Positions 1-9,502 of a stretch of 64,000 nucleotides of DNA are shown here, piece after piece. The translations under genes and the position numbers were made by a program. Source of the DNA: Bariatricus massiliensis (GTDB lineage Bacteria > Bacillota > Clostridia > Lachnospirales > Lachnospiraceae); assembly GCF_900086725.1 (NCBI RefSeq), contig NZ_LT574837.1, forward strand, positions 64,501 through 128,500, read 5' to 3'. Within the stretch, counting starts at the first letter, position 1. Every line of letters starts with the position of its first letter. The notes beneath the pieces are model-generated. The model was not told where the DNA came from. It saw nothing but the letters and a program-made list of their open reading frames with translations, and searched no databases.

Positions 1-144
1 GGATGCTTTGCCGGCCTGCGCACCGCAATTTGCACGCCTGCGCCAAAAAGAACGTTTAAACAATCTTTCTCTTCCTTTGTACGTACCGAACCATGGCTCG
101 TCCAAAGCAGCTTTTTTTATATTGCACAGTATGTAAGTCGCCAT
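1..144 (-). CDS. possible start of next gene in the polysaccharide operon (partial, frame uncertain)
   Basis: Eight bases after the stop of the glycosyltransferase gene there is an ATG (142-144, minus) directly preceded by a purine-rich AGGGGAG. Its frame stays open to the window edge. The predicted residues from about position 15 are not convincing, while the frame one base over, reached by removing one A from the run of seven A (minus strand, about 110-117), reads more like normal protein. Either the gene starts elsewhere or there is an indel in the homopolymer. I do not recognise the product. The plus strand is also partly open here, so the call is weak. Confidence 0.2.
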   Translation of the reverse strand, partial: MATYILCNIKKAALDEPWFGTYKGRERLFKRSFWRRRANCGAQAGKAS

Positions 145-152
145 CTCCCCTG

Positions 153-2582
153 CTAAATCCTTAGCGAGAAATCATGCCTGTCCAGTGTAAGATTGGGATT
201 GTAAGCAGGATCTCCCCGCTCAAGAAACTGCCCCCATCTTCTCTGGAAAAACGCAATCTCCCGCTGGAATCTTTCTACCTTCTCGGGAGTGTCCTCTGCT
301 CCCCTTGTCTTAGACTCATCATGATACCAGACAGAAAATGGATTATATACAATCCGATATCCCAGCTCTCCCACCCGGAGGCAGAAGTCCGTGTCGTTAA
401 AAGCCACTTGAAGCTCGGTATCAAATCCCCCTGCCCGTTCAAATACTTCTTTCTTCACCATCATACAGGCCGCCGTCACTGCACTATAATCTTGCACACA
501 GGTAATACGGCAGAAATATCCCGGGTCATTTTCAGCCGCTCCCAAAAAAGCATGCCCCGCCACACCGCCAAGTCCAACCACAACACCTGCATGTTGAATT
601 GTATCGTCAGGGTATAGAAGCTTTGCCCCCACGATTCCCACATCAGCCCTCATGCAGTAAGCTGCCAGTTCACGGATACCGTCACTGTCCGCCATGCAGG
701 TATCATTATTCAAAAGCAGGAGATACTCTCCATGCGCATACCCTGCGGCAAAGTTCTGTATGGAAGAATAATTGAATTCCTTTTCATAATGTAGGATACG
801 GACGTTCTGAAACTTCGTCTCTAATTCTTTGTAATAAGAGAACGTTTCCTTTTGCTCACTGTTGTTTTCCACAATCAAAATCTCAAGGTTCGTCCAAGCC
901 TTATGTTTCAAAATAGATTCTATACATTTCCGCAAATCCTCTTTATGATCTTTATTCGCTATGATGATTGAAACAAAAGGCTCACGGGCAATTCCATACA
1001 CAGAGCGGTAATACCCCGGGGACATGAACTGTACATCCGCCACTATCCCGGTACGTTCATAATGAGCCAGTATGGCCCTTCTTCCCGCGTCGTAGGCATA
1101 GCGTTTGCTGTCCGGATTGCCCGCGACAGAGTCAGGATGAATCCTCCAGTGATAGAGAATTTTCGGGATGTGGACAATCTTATCCGTTGCTTCGATGCAG
1201 CGCAGGATAAAATCATAATCCTGCGAACCTTCATATTCTGCCCGCAGGTACCCGACACGCTCAAAAAGTGGTCTGCCCACGACAAACAAATGGCACATAT
1301 AATTGGCGCTGCGCAACAGATCCAGATTAAAATCCGGCTTGAAATGAGGCTGGTAATACTTCCTGCCGTCGGAAGAAATCTTGTCCTCATCGGTATAAAT
1401 AATCTCCGTCTCTTTCTCCTGATTCAGTACTCTTACACACTCATAGAGGGCATCCGGGGCAAGCATATCGTCATGATCCAGAAAGACAATGTAATCCTCT
1501 CCGACCCGCTCAAGCGCCCGGTTAGTATTTTCTACAATCCGTAGACTTTCCTGATTACGGATAACCTGTATCCGCTCATCTTTCCGTTCATATAAGGAAA
1601 GCCTCTCTGCCAAAGGACTTGCTTCTCCGCTTCCGTCCGACAAATATAGTCTCCAATTTCCATAAGTCTGGCTCCGCACCGAGTCCACCATTGCATCCAA
1701 ATACGACTCCGGTGTCCGGTACAGGGGCACGACCACCGCAAACTCCGGCTCATATTCAAACCTTTCACTTTTCTGCCGCTCCAGCGCTGCCGGCCCCGGC
1801 ATATATTTCATCCTGAATATCTCATAGGTCGTGGTCTCTCTCTTTGTGGCTTTTTCCAGACAACGGTAAACAGTACGCTTCACCCCGAACTGCTGGTAAT
1901 ACACCTGCGCTTTTCTGAGGCCCCGCTTCAGTTTTGTAAAACGGCCTCCTAAAATACCATGGAGCCGGGAAAGAATAAACTCACATGCCCTGTCCCCACA
2001 TTGGATATGCACCCGCACCCCTCCCGGCGCACCACACATAGTCTGTAAACAGAAACCGTGTACCCATTCTCTTGGACATTCGGGGTAAGCCCGCTCAACA
2101 TCCGGGCGTCTCTGCGTTTGTATCCGTGTAATCTTTGCTCTCTTCCCTGTATGATTCAGTTGAATGTCCGCGTTTTCTTTAGCGATATACCAGCCCGACA
2201 CCGACACACCCTGTTTTGTCCTCTTGACCTCATCGATATGCCCCGGTATATCCTGCCATAATTCACGCAATTTCTTCACATCTATGTAAAAGATTTCGAG
2301 TAATGAAATCCCCCGCCGCTCAAAAATACGCAGCTCCTTGTAATCTTCATAATTCTCCGGGAGCGTTATCCAAATCAATTCTTTTCGCTCGGTTTCCATG
2401 TACATACGGATATTTTGGATTTTCTCCTGCCGCTCAATTGTATAGGAGAGCCGTTCATAGTCAAGTGAAATAAGAAGCCGTCTCTTCTGCTCTAAATTTT
2501 CTCTCCAATGTCCGCAGACCAGCAGCTTCTGTCTATCGGCTGCATGAAATCTACAATATTCAAGGTAAAACTGATTCTCCAC
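153..2582 (-). CDS. two-domain family 2 glycosyltransferase
   Basis: An 809-residue protein with an N-terminal region of about 280 residues that I cannot assign, followed by two GT-A glycosyltransferase domains. Domain 1 starts near residue 281 (FAVVVPLYRTPESYLDAM) with DHDD near 369; domain 2 starts near 535 (FVSIIIANKDHKEDLRKCI) with the metal-binding-type NNDT and a late GGFDTELQVAFNDTDFCLR acceptor-site motif. Such proteins transfer sugars from nucleotide sugars during cell-wall polysaccharide or rhamnan assembly, in the cytoplasm or at the inner membrane face. The start is GTG at 2580-2582, chosen because AAGGAGA lies about nine bases upstream. It overlaps the ATPase gene by 23 bases, so the genes are translationally coupled. 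The exact sugar cannot be told. Confidence 0.85.
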   Translation of the reverse strand: MENQFYLEYCRFHAADRQKLLVCGHWRENLEQKRRLLISLDYERLSYTIERQEKIQNIRMYMETERKELIWITLPENYEDYKELRIFERRGISLLEIFYIDVKKLRELWQDIPGHIDEVKRTKQGVSVSGWYIAKENADIQLNHTGKRAKITRIQTQRRPDVERAYPECPREWVHGFCLQTMCGAPGGVRVHIQCGDRACEFILSRLHGILGGRFTKLKRGLRKAQVYYQQFGVKRTVYRCLEKATKRETTTYEIFRMKYMPGPAALERQKSERFEYEPEFAVVVPLYRTPESYLDAMVDSVRSQTYGNWRLYLSDGSGEASPLAERLSLYERKDERIQVIRNQESLRIVENTNRALERVGEDYIVFLDHDDMLAPDALYECVRVLNQEKETEIIYTDEDKISSDGRKYYQPHFKPDFNLDLLRSANYMCHLFVVGRPLFERVGYLRAEYEGSQDYDFILRCIEATDKIVHIPKILYHWRIHPDSVAGNPDSKRYAYDAGRRAILAHYERTGIVADVQFMSPGYYRSVYGIAREPFVSIIIANKDHKEDLRKCIESILKHKAWTNLEILIVENNSEQKETFSYYKELETKFQNVRILHYEKEFNYSSIQNFAAGYAHGEYLLLLNNDTCMADSDGIRELAAYCMRADVGIVGAKLLYPDDTIQHAGVVVGLGGVAGHAFLGAAENDPGYFCRITCVQDYSAVTAACMMVKKEVFERAGGFDTELQVAFNDTDFCLRVGELGYRIVYNPFSVWYHDESKTRGAEDTPEKVERFQREIAFFQRRWGQFLERGDPAYNPNLTLDRHDFSLRI

Positions 2583-3318
2583 CAGCCTGTTCTCCTTTTT
2601 TCATATATTGTTCCGTGACTTGGCAGCATTCACCGTCCGCCATGACCTTTCCTTTTTCCAGCCACACAGCCCTTGTACATATCTCCCTCACCTGTTCCAT
2701 ATTATGTGAGACAAATAAAATTGCCGTCCCATTTCTCTGCATCTCGGCAATCCTTCTGCGGCATTTTTCCTGAAAAGTAAAGTCCCCGACAGCCAGCACT
2801 TCATCCACAATCAAGATATCCGGTGTGCCAAAGGTCATAACAGAAAAGGCAAGTCTGGCCAGCATGCCAGAGGAAAAATTCTTGACCGGGACATCCATAA
2901 ATTGGCCAAGCCCGCTGAATGCCACAATATCATCATAATACGTTCTCATGACCGGGCGCGGATATCCCAAGATAGCCCCGTTCAGCCAGACATTCTCCTT
3001 CGCGGTCAAGTCTATATCAAATCCCGCCCCCAGCTCTATAAGGGGTGCAATAGAGCCACGAACATTTATCGTCCCCCCTGTAGGTTCAAGCACCCCCGCC
3101 AGAACTTTTAAAAATGTACTCTTTCCACTTCCGTTCAGCCCAACCAAGGCCACACTCTCTCCCGCTTCCATTGTAAAACTCACATCCTGAAGCGCCCAAA
3201 GTATATCATAAGATATGTGTCCCTTTATCTTCCGTATTAAATATTCTTTTATATTATCCACTTTTTCCGATGCCATATTAAATTGCATGGAAATATGTTC
3301 TGCTTTGATAATCTGCAT
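2560..3318 (-). CDS. polysaccharide/teichoic-acid ABC exporter, ATP-binding subunit (Wzt/TagH-like)
   Basis: A 252-residue ATPase that powers export of a lipid-linked polysaccharide across the membrane. Visible motifs are Walker A GLNGSGKST, an ABC signature FSSGMLARL, Walker B ILIVDEVLAVGD and the switch His in FVSHNMEQV. Typical of this subfamily are the N-terminal extension (about 45 residues before the Walker A strand) and the GAGFDIDLTAKENVWLNG segment. It lacks the C-terminal carbohydrate-binding domain of the longer O-antigen Wzt proteins, so export is probably not chain-end specific. The permease gene lies ten bases upstream and the glycosyltransferase gene overlaps its end, giving a permease-ATPase-transferase operon. 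Confidence 0.88.
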   Translation of the reverse strand: MQIIKAEHISMQFNMASEKVDNIKEYLIRKIKGHISYDILWALQDVSFTMEAGESVALVGLNGSGKSTFLKVLAGVLEPTGGTINVRGSIAPLIELGAGFDIDLTAKENVWLNGAILGYPRPVMRTYYDDIVAFSGLGQFMDVPVKNFSSGMLARLAFSVMTFGTPDILIVDEVLAVGDFTFQEKCRRRIAEMQRNGTAILFVSHNMEQVREICTRAVWLEKGKVMADGECCQVTEQYMKKGEQAGGESVLP

Positions 3319-3328
3319 CTTCTTCCTC

Positions 3329-4093
3329 TCACAGCTCCAGTATGAACTTTTTCTGTCTCCTTCTGAATATCAGGCCGCCTGCCAAAACAGCGATTGCCGC
3401 GCTCACAAGGCAAAACACCAAATCTTCGGCAGCCGGAAACTGGTTTTCCATAACGATTGTTCGGAAGGTGTCAAGCATACGGGTCAATGGATTATAATAT
3501 ATGACCCGCTTCATATAATCCGGCAGGATAGAGAACGGGTAAATGACCGGAGTCAGGTAAAACAAGCCCATACAAAATACGCTGTACAGATGCTGGATAT
3601 CCCGGAACCGTACCGTATAGGATGCCAAAATCAGCCCCACTCCCATAGCATACAAAATCAAACAGATAAGCGGGAGCGCCGCAAGAAAGAATATCAGAGT
3701 AATCTTCCCTCCCGTTGCCACAATCACAATCATAAGCGCGGCAAAGGAGGCAGCCAGATTGACCGCGCCGGACATAATTTTCGCCAATACAAGGATATAT
3801 TTGGGAAGATATATTTTTTTAATTAAAGAGGCATTTCCTAAAATAGCCATCATGGCATCCGTAGTAGCCATTTGGTAGTAATTAAAAAGAACCTGCCCGC
3901 TGAGAATATAGATAGCGTAGTTGTCTATTTCGAACCGGAACAGCTTAGAAAAAACCACATATAATATCATCATCATGAGCAGCGGATTCAAGACCGTCCA
4001 AAAAACGCCCAGAACAGACCTTCGGTATTTAATTTTGATATCTCTTAAAACCAGTTCGTACAGTAATGGCCCGTATTTCATCTCCGTCCCCAT
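3329..4093 (-). CDS. polysaccharide ABC exporter permease (Wzm/TagG-like, ABC-2 family)
   Basis: A 254-residue membrane protein with about six hydrophobic segments and the ABC-2 signature beginning RDIKIKYRRSVLGVFWTVLNPLL near the N-terminus, where the amphipathic helix contacts the ATPase. The YNPLTRMLDTFR stretch before the last membrane segments is also typical. It forms the channel for a polyprenyl-linked glycan with the ATPase encoded ten bases downstream. The ATG start at 4091-4093 is preceded by AAGGGAAGAG. It is the first gene of this operon; a strong terminator separates it from the LRR gene upstream, so it should have its own promoter within 4094-4150, though I could not point to clear boxes. 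Confidence 0.88.
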   Translation of the reverse strand: MGTEMKYGPLLYELVLRDIKIKYRRSVLGVFWTVLNPLLMMMILYVVFSKLFRFEIDNYAIYILSGQVLFNYYQMATTDAMMAILGNASLIKKIYLPKYILVLAKIMSGAVNLAASFAALMIVIVATGGKITLIFFLAALPLICLILYAMGVGLILASYTVRFRDIQHLYSVFCMGLFYLTPVIYPFSILPDYMKRVIYYNPLTRMLDTFRTIVMENQFPAAEDLVFCLVSAAIAVLAGGLIFRRRQKKFILEL

Positions 4094-4151
4094 CTCTTCC
4101 CTTCTCTTCTAATCTATCCTACGTGAAACGCCGGAAATATTTCTTACGCAG

Positions 4152-4206
4152 AAAAAAGAGGATGTGCCTCTTGCGGCGGACTTCCCCGCCTGCAAAAGAC
4201 ACCCTC
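4152..4206 (-). terminator. Rho-independent terminator of the LRR protein gene
   Basis: On the minus strand a long imperfect hairpin (arms about 4185-4206 and 4157-4179, loop of about five bases) ends in a run of six T after the CCTCT of the descending arm. It lies 25 bases past the stop of the LRR gene and upstream of the polysaccharide exporter operon. Confidence 0.8.
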
Positions 4207-4230
4207 TCTTCCTGTTATACGGTCACATTA

Positions 4231-7200
4231 CTATACCGTTCTGTTTTTCTTCTTCAGCACCAAAGCAATTGCCAGCAAGGATACCCCCGCCAATGCAGCG
4301 AACGGAAGAACGGGAGCTTCATCCCCTGTCTTAACCGCGCCGTTTTTCTTGGGTGAATCTTTGCCCTTATTTCCATCTTCAGTGCTTCCCGGATTCTCTG
4401 GCTCCTTATCCGGTTCGGATGGCTTTTCTATCTTTTCAACCAGCGTCGCTCCTTCAAACTCTGTATCCTTTAAATTATCAGACGCTTCCTGATTTTTCAC
4501 TACCAGCTCCACCACCTGTGCATTATCAGCAAACGCATTTGCCGCAACTTTTATAATGGAATCCGGAAGTGTAACGCTTGTCAGATTGTTTTCTGCAAAC
4601 GCTTCCTCTCCGATAGTCTCAAGATGCTTGGGCAGTATAACTTTCGTAAGTCCCAGACCTTTGAATGCTCCGGCCGCTATTCCGGTCACCATCTCTCCGG
4701 ATGGAGTGCCGTCCGGGATAATCATTTCCTTATTCACATTGACTACCGCTCCGGACTGATTATTAGCTCCAACGAGAACTTTACCTTTCTCGCTCAGTCC
4801 GGTAATAATTGTCCCCTCGTACGTGAAACAGTCCACATCCCACTCACTGTCAAACACAACAGTAAAAGATGTCCCCGTAAAGTTCAAATGATCAATATTG
4901 TTTGTATAACATACAACAATGTGGTCATTGTTCGTTCCTGCATTAGAGTCGAAGGCGTCAGCGGCCAATGATTTCAAGGACTGTGGAAGCTGTACACTCT
5001 CCAAATATCCTTCTTTAAAGGCCAGAGCCCCAATGGTCTCGACACCCTCCTCCAGAACAAGCGTCTTGAGCGTGATTGCTTTGAAGGTTCCCTCAAAGGC
5101 AGAATCGCCGATTTCTTTTACGTTGCCGGGGATTACCAAATCTGTGATATGGTGCAGGTGGAAGGCTTTTCTGCCAATCTTTGTCACCGATTCCGGAATA
5201 GTCAGACTTGTAAGTCTTGCTCCCGCAAACGCCATATCTCCAATTTCTTTAATCGTGTTGGGAATAGTAACCTGCTCCAAACGAATATTCATAGAGAAGA
5301 CACCTTGCTCTAATTTCGAAAGTCCATTGGATAAAGTCAGCTCTGTTATATCATTTTGGGAGAAAGCGCCTCCCCCTAGCTTCGTAATATTATCGGGAAG
5401 AATCACTCTTGCCAGTCTATTGCCGTGAAATGCGGATTCCCCAATCTCTGTAATATTAGCTGAAAATTCAACATTTACAAGACTATTATATTCTAAAGCT
5501 TTCTTCTCTAATTTTGTAACCGTCTCCGGAATTACAACCGACTGCATGCCATTGGGAGATTCCACACTGTCCTTGAGCTGTGTCACTTCAGCATCCGGAA
5601 TCTTAAACGCCGCTTCCCCAACTGTAGTAATTTCTTCCCGTGTATCCGGATTTATTGCCGGTATCACCAAATTTTTATTTTGTAATCTAGTCTGATTACC
5701 TTTGTCGGACCATCCGGTGACCGTTTTCCCGTCAAAAGTAAAATCGTCATATTCCCAGCCGCTTCCAATAAGGTTATTATAAATCGTCTCATGGTAAGTA
5801 GAACTTGCCACAAAGCTGTCATGATTTTGCAACTGTTCTTTATTCAACGTATATAATTTCACCTTCTCCCCGGCATCCGGGCAATCTCTGAAAGCATCCT
5901 TATGTAAAGCCGTCACTGTCGACGGTAAAATCACCTCTTTTACCTTTGCGTATCGAAATGCCCAGCGTTCTATAGTCTCCAAGCCCTCTGGAAGATGAAT
6001 CTCCTCTAGGCTTCTTGTGGCCTGTGTCTGTGCAAACGCAGAACCGCCAATACTTTTTACTCCGGCCGGAATCACGACACTCTTCAGATTGTTGCCTGCA
6101 AATGCATTCGCCCCAATCGTAGTGACACCTTCCGGAATCGTAAGCTCTTTGAAATTTTCAGCAGCAGACTGTCCTGAACAGCTGATAAATCCTGCAGGGA
6201 CTTCCGTCATTCCTCTGGAAATCTTAACTTTTTCTACTGTGAAATTCGATGCAAATGCGCCGGATCCCACTGTCGCCACACTGTCGGGAAGAATGATTTC
6301 CACCAGATTATCTGCCTGAAAAGCAGACATTCCAATTACCTCCAGTGTTTCTGGAAAATGAATTTTTTCGATTCCACTCCATGAAAATGCCTTATCCCCG
6401 ATTCTCACTAAGTTTGCAGGCAGTCGGACACTTGTGATTGGTTCGTCTTTAGCTCCGAACAAACCGTATGTCTCTGTACTGTCAGCAATCTGTGTAATCA
6501 CTACACCATCTGGATTCATATCCGGCATTACCATATCTGGCATAGATTTTCTCTTTGCCGCACCGGATTCATAAAGTCCGGTAATCGTCGCACCGTCTTC
6601 TGAATATGTAAAGTCATTGGCGTTCCATGGCTTCAGTTCTTCCGGCATCTGTTCATCTATAACCAGTTTCTGTGCATAAGATTTATGGTTTCCTGAACTT
6701 TCCAAATGGTCGATAAAGCTCTCACTGCCGGCCGAGGCATCGGCATACATATAGACAACGCCATATCCCTTTGCCGCTCCCCAATTATTAGGCGCCGATG
6801 AATCAATTGGCTCCATGCCGGTATTCATCATAAATACATATCGGTCAAGCTTCTCGACGCGTTTCGGAAGCTGTACCGCCTTAATCTGATTGTTGAGAAA
6901 TACCTGCTTATCCAGATTCAGCTTAAAGTCGCAGTCTTCCGGGAAATCGACCGTCACGATCGCATTTTTCGCAAAAGCCGCGGCTCCGATTGTCCAGACA
7001 GTATGGGGCAGCGACACGTAAGTCAGCTTGTTCGAGCCGAACGCATTTCCTCCTATACGGATAACGCCTTCCGGCAGTTCAACGGAAGTAAGCGCATTGC
7101 CAAAAAATGCATTGCTTAGAATTACGAAATCCCCCCGCTCGGTGATTCCTTCCGCTATAATATCCGCAGGCCCATCATACGTTGTCATCACACCCTGCGG

Positions 7201-9435
7201 AAATGTTACAGAAGTAATGCCAAGTTTATAGAATGCTTTTTCCCCGATGCCGGTCACCTTTGTCCCATCCGGTGCCTCGGAGGGGATAATCATATCTTTG
7301 TTTACTTCCAGCTTTGCTTTACCTGATTCCGATAAACCCGTGATTAAATATGGATTTAATTTCACAACTTTTTCTGTCTCATGAGCCGGATACAGTGTTA
7401 TCTCATCTTCACTCACTCCCGCATCCTGCCACGTCGCATATGTAAAGTCATATGCATCCCATTCTGTATCGTTCGGGTCAATCTTCAAGGCATATTCATG
7501 ATAATCTGAGTCCGGGAAATTTGTTTTATCCGCATATTGCACCTTATTAACATATACTTTTGTCTTTCCTGCCTCTGTTTCATCAGAATATTCCTTTTCA
7601 AAAGTATTTTTATTCAATGCAGTAACCGTGGACGGCAGTTCCACTTCTTTGATTACCTTATTTCTAAATGCTCTGGAGCCAATTTTTTCAAGCCCTTCAT
7701 TTAATGTCAATGTACACTCATCTTTTAAATAATTTTTTGTAGAAAATGCATAATTCCCAATCTCTTTCACGCTGGACGGAATCACAAGATTTTTAATGTT
7801 ATTACCTGCAAACGCATTGTTCCCAATCTTTGTAACACCTTCGGGAATCGTAAGCTCTGTCAGGTTCGTCATATATTCATCCCGTGTGCTGCAGCCAAAC
7901 GCACCTGCTGTTATCTCTGTCAAGCCTTTCGATAACACGATAACTTCCAGTTTGGGATTTGTTCCAAATGCGCCTCCACCTACATAGGTAACGCTGTCAG
8001 GAAGTATTACGCTGGTCAGATTATTGTTCTGGAATGCCGCCAAATCAATCTGCTTGAGTGTAGACGGAAAACTTGTAATCGTAGATAAACCGTTTGCACA
8101 AAATGCTTTCTGTCCGATTATTTCAAGACGAACCGGCAGTGTCACACTGTCAAACCCTTCCGTCTCTTCTGCAAAGAGCCCGTACGCATAACTTGTACCC
8201 GCAATGGCGGTAATATATTCCCCTGCCTCATTTTTATCCGGCAGCACTAAATCTTTGTTTATCTTTCTCTTTTCCTTACCGCTTTCTGACAAACCGGTTA
8301 TTGTCGTATCGCTTATCAGAAAGTCTCCCGTGTTCCACGCACCTTCTCCTGCCGGCTGTTCTCCAACGATAAGTCTCTGATGCCATGACTTCTGGGACGA
8401 CGCCGTCCGCTCAATATGATGAATCCTCTCCATATTGGCGAGCTGCGGGTTATCCGTATACATATAAACTACGCCGCCATATGTCTGCTCTTTATCCGGC
8501 GCATCAGCAGGGCACTCCTCCATGCCCGGATTCCAGTAAAATGCTTTCATCTCCACTACTTCCGTGTAATCCGGCAGTCTCACAGACTTAATATTGTTGT
8601 GCGCGAAAGCAAATGCATGAATCTGCACTTGAAAATCACACGTCTTGGGAAATCCCACTGTTGTCAGACTGTTGTACGCAAAAGAGGAGTTCTCAATCCA
8701 CCAGATGGTGTGCGGCAGTGATACACTGGCCAGCTGATTGTTCTTAAACGCGGAAGGCATTACCGCGATTACGCCCTCCGGCAGATACACGGATTTCAAA
8801 TTATTTTTGGCAAATGCTTCTGAGCCAATGATAAAGTTTCCACGTCTTGTAACCACATTCGTGACAGTGTCGTCATAGTCCACCATCATTCCCTCAGGAA
8901 ATCTTACGGACTCCAATTCTTTTGATTTAAAAGCCCCATCGGCAACACCGACTAATTTTTCGCCCTTGTCGTCCACTGCCGGAAGTACAAGATTCTTATT
9001 ATTCTCCAGTTTCTTAGTTCCGGCTTCTGAAAATCCCGCAATGGCCTGTCCTGTAATTGTAAACTGCCTTGTGTAGTCACAGCCATTCAGAGTCTGAGAC
9101 AGCTCTGTGTAGACGAAATCAGAAGACGTCCATTCCGACGAGGTTTCTGAAGCCACAGCCACATTACCTTCATCCGTCTCGTCTGTCTCTTGTTCTCCCG
9201 TAGATTCCTCTACAGTATCCGGGGTCTCCACAACAGGAGCCTCTTCGTCCTCCGATGAAACCGTCCCCTCCTCTCCTTGGATATTTTCCAGATCAGCTGT
9301 GCCGCCTTCCACTGTCGTTTCACTGCCTGTCTGGACTTCTGCATTCTGTGGAATATCTGCCGCAAACGATGTCACAGTTAAGGACATAGCAAGCATAAAT
9401 GACAGAATGACTGCTGCAATTCTTTTTTTCCTCAC
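4231..9435 (-). CDS. large BspA-like leucine-rich-repeat surface protein with signal peptide and cell-wall anchor
   Basis: About 1734 residues. The start is GTG at 9433-9435, because AAGGAGG sits eight bases upstream; an earlier in-frame ATG would put that ribosome site inside the gene. A signal peptide follows (RKKRIAAVILSFMLAMSL...TSFAA), then an acidic Thr/Glu-rich linker, then dozens of LRR_5 repeats of the form L.SV.LPE.V..IG..AF..N. The C-terminus has a Pro/Lys/Asp-rich wall-spanning stretch, GAVKTGDEAP, a hydrophobic helix and KKKNRTV. KTGD resembles the sortase signal PKTGD seen in Clostridia, but there is no canonical LPXTG. The repeats form modules that open with W..DF.Y and ITGLSESGK. 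Such proteins are surface adhesins in mucosal bacteria; the ligand is unknown. Confidence 0.88.
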   Translation of the reverse strand: MRKKRIAAVILSFMLAMSLTVTSFAADIPQNAEVQTGSETTVEGGTADLENIQGEEGTVSSEDEEAPVVETPDTVEESTGEQETDETDEGNVAVASETSSEWTSSDFVYTELSQTLNGCDYTRQFTITGQAIAGFSEAGTKKLENNKNLVLPAVDDKGEKLVGVADGAFKSKELESVRFPEGMMVDYDDTVTNVVTRRGNFIIGSEAFAKNNLKSVYLPEGVIAVMPSAFKNNQLASVSLPHTIWWIENSSFAYNSLTTVGFPKTCDFQVQIHAFAFAHNNIKSVRLPDYTEVVEMKAFYWNPGMEECPADAPDKEQTYGGVVYMYTDNPQLANMERIHHIERTASSQKSWHQRLIVGEQPAGEGAWNTGDFLISDTTITGLSESGKEKRKINKDLVLPDKNEAGEYITAIAGTSYAYGLFAEETEGFDSVTLPVRLEIIGQKAFCANGLSTITSFPSTLKQIDLAAFQNNNLTSVILPDSVTYVGGGAFGTNPKLEVIVLSKGLTEITAGAFGCSTRDEYMTNLTELTIPEGVTKIGNNAFAGNNIKNLVIPSSVKEIGNYAFSTKNYLKDECTLTLNEGLEKIGSRAFRNKVIKEVELPSTVTALNKNTFEKEYSDETEAGKTKVYVNKVQYADKTNFPDSDYHEYALKIDPNDTEWDAYDFTYATWQDAGVSEDEITLYPAHETEKVVKLNPYLITGLSESGKAKLEVNKDMIIPSEAPDGTKVTGIGEKAFYKLGITSVTFPQGVMTTYDGPADIIAEGITERGDFVILSNAFFGNALTSVELPEGVIRIGGNAFGSNKLTYVSLPHTVWTIGAAAFAKNAIVTVDFPEDCDFKLNLDKQVFLNNQIKAVQLPKRVEKLDRYVFMMNTGMEPIDSSAPNNWGAAKGYGVVYMYADASAGSESFIDHLESSGNHKSYAQKLVIDEQMPEELKPWNANDFTYSEDGATITGLYESGAAKRKSMPDMVMPDMNPDGVVITQIADSTETYGLFGAKDEPITSVRLPANLVRIGDKAFSWSGIEKIHFPETLEVIGMSAFQADNLVEIILPDSVATVGSGAFASNFTVEKVKISRGMTEVPAGFISCSGQSAAENFKELTIPEGVTTIGANAFAGNNLKSVVIPAGVKSIGGSAFAQTQATRSLEEIHLPEGLETIERWAFRYAKVKEVILPSTVTALHKDAFRDCPDAGEKVKLYTLNKEQLQNHDSFVASSTYHETIYNNLIGSGWEYDDFTFDGKTVTGWSDKGNQTRLQNKNLVIPAINPDTREEITTVGEAAFKIPDAEVTQLKDSVESPNGMQSVVIPETVTKLEKKALEYNSLVNVEFSANITEIGESAFHGNRLARVILPDNITKLGGGAFSQNDITELTLSNGLSKLEQGVFSMNIRLEQVTIPNTIKEIGDMAFAGARLTSLTIPESVTKIGRKAFHLHHITDLVIPGNVKEIGDSAFEGTFKAITLKTLVLEEGVETIGALAFKEGYLESVQLPQSLKSLAADAFDSNAGTNNDHIVVCYTNNIDHLNFTGTSFTVVFDSEWDVDCFTYEGTIITGLSEKGKVLVGANNQSGAVVNVNKEMIIPDGTPSGEMVTGIAAGAFKGLGLTKVILPKHLETIGEEAFAENNLTSVTLPDSIIKVAANAFADNAQVVELVVKNQEASDNLKDTEFEGATLVEKIEKPSEPDKEPENPGSTEDGNKGKDSPKKNGAVKTGDEAPVLPFAALAGVSLLAIALVLKKKNRTV

Positions 9436-9502
9436 GTTTTCTTCCTCCTTCATTATAATCTCTTTCCTACGCAAAGATTTCTATATTTCTATTCACTGAT
9501 TA

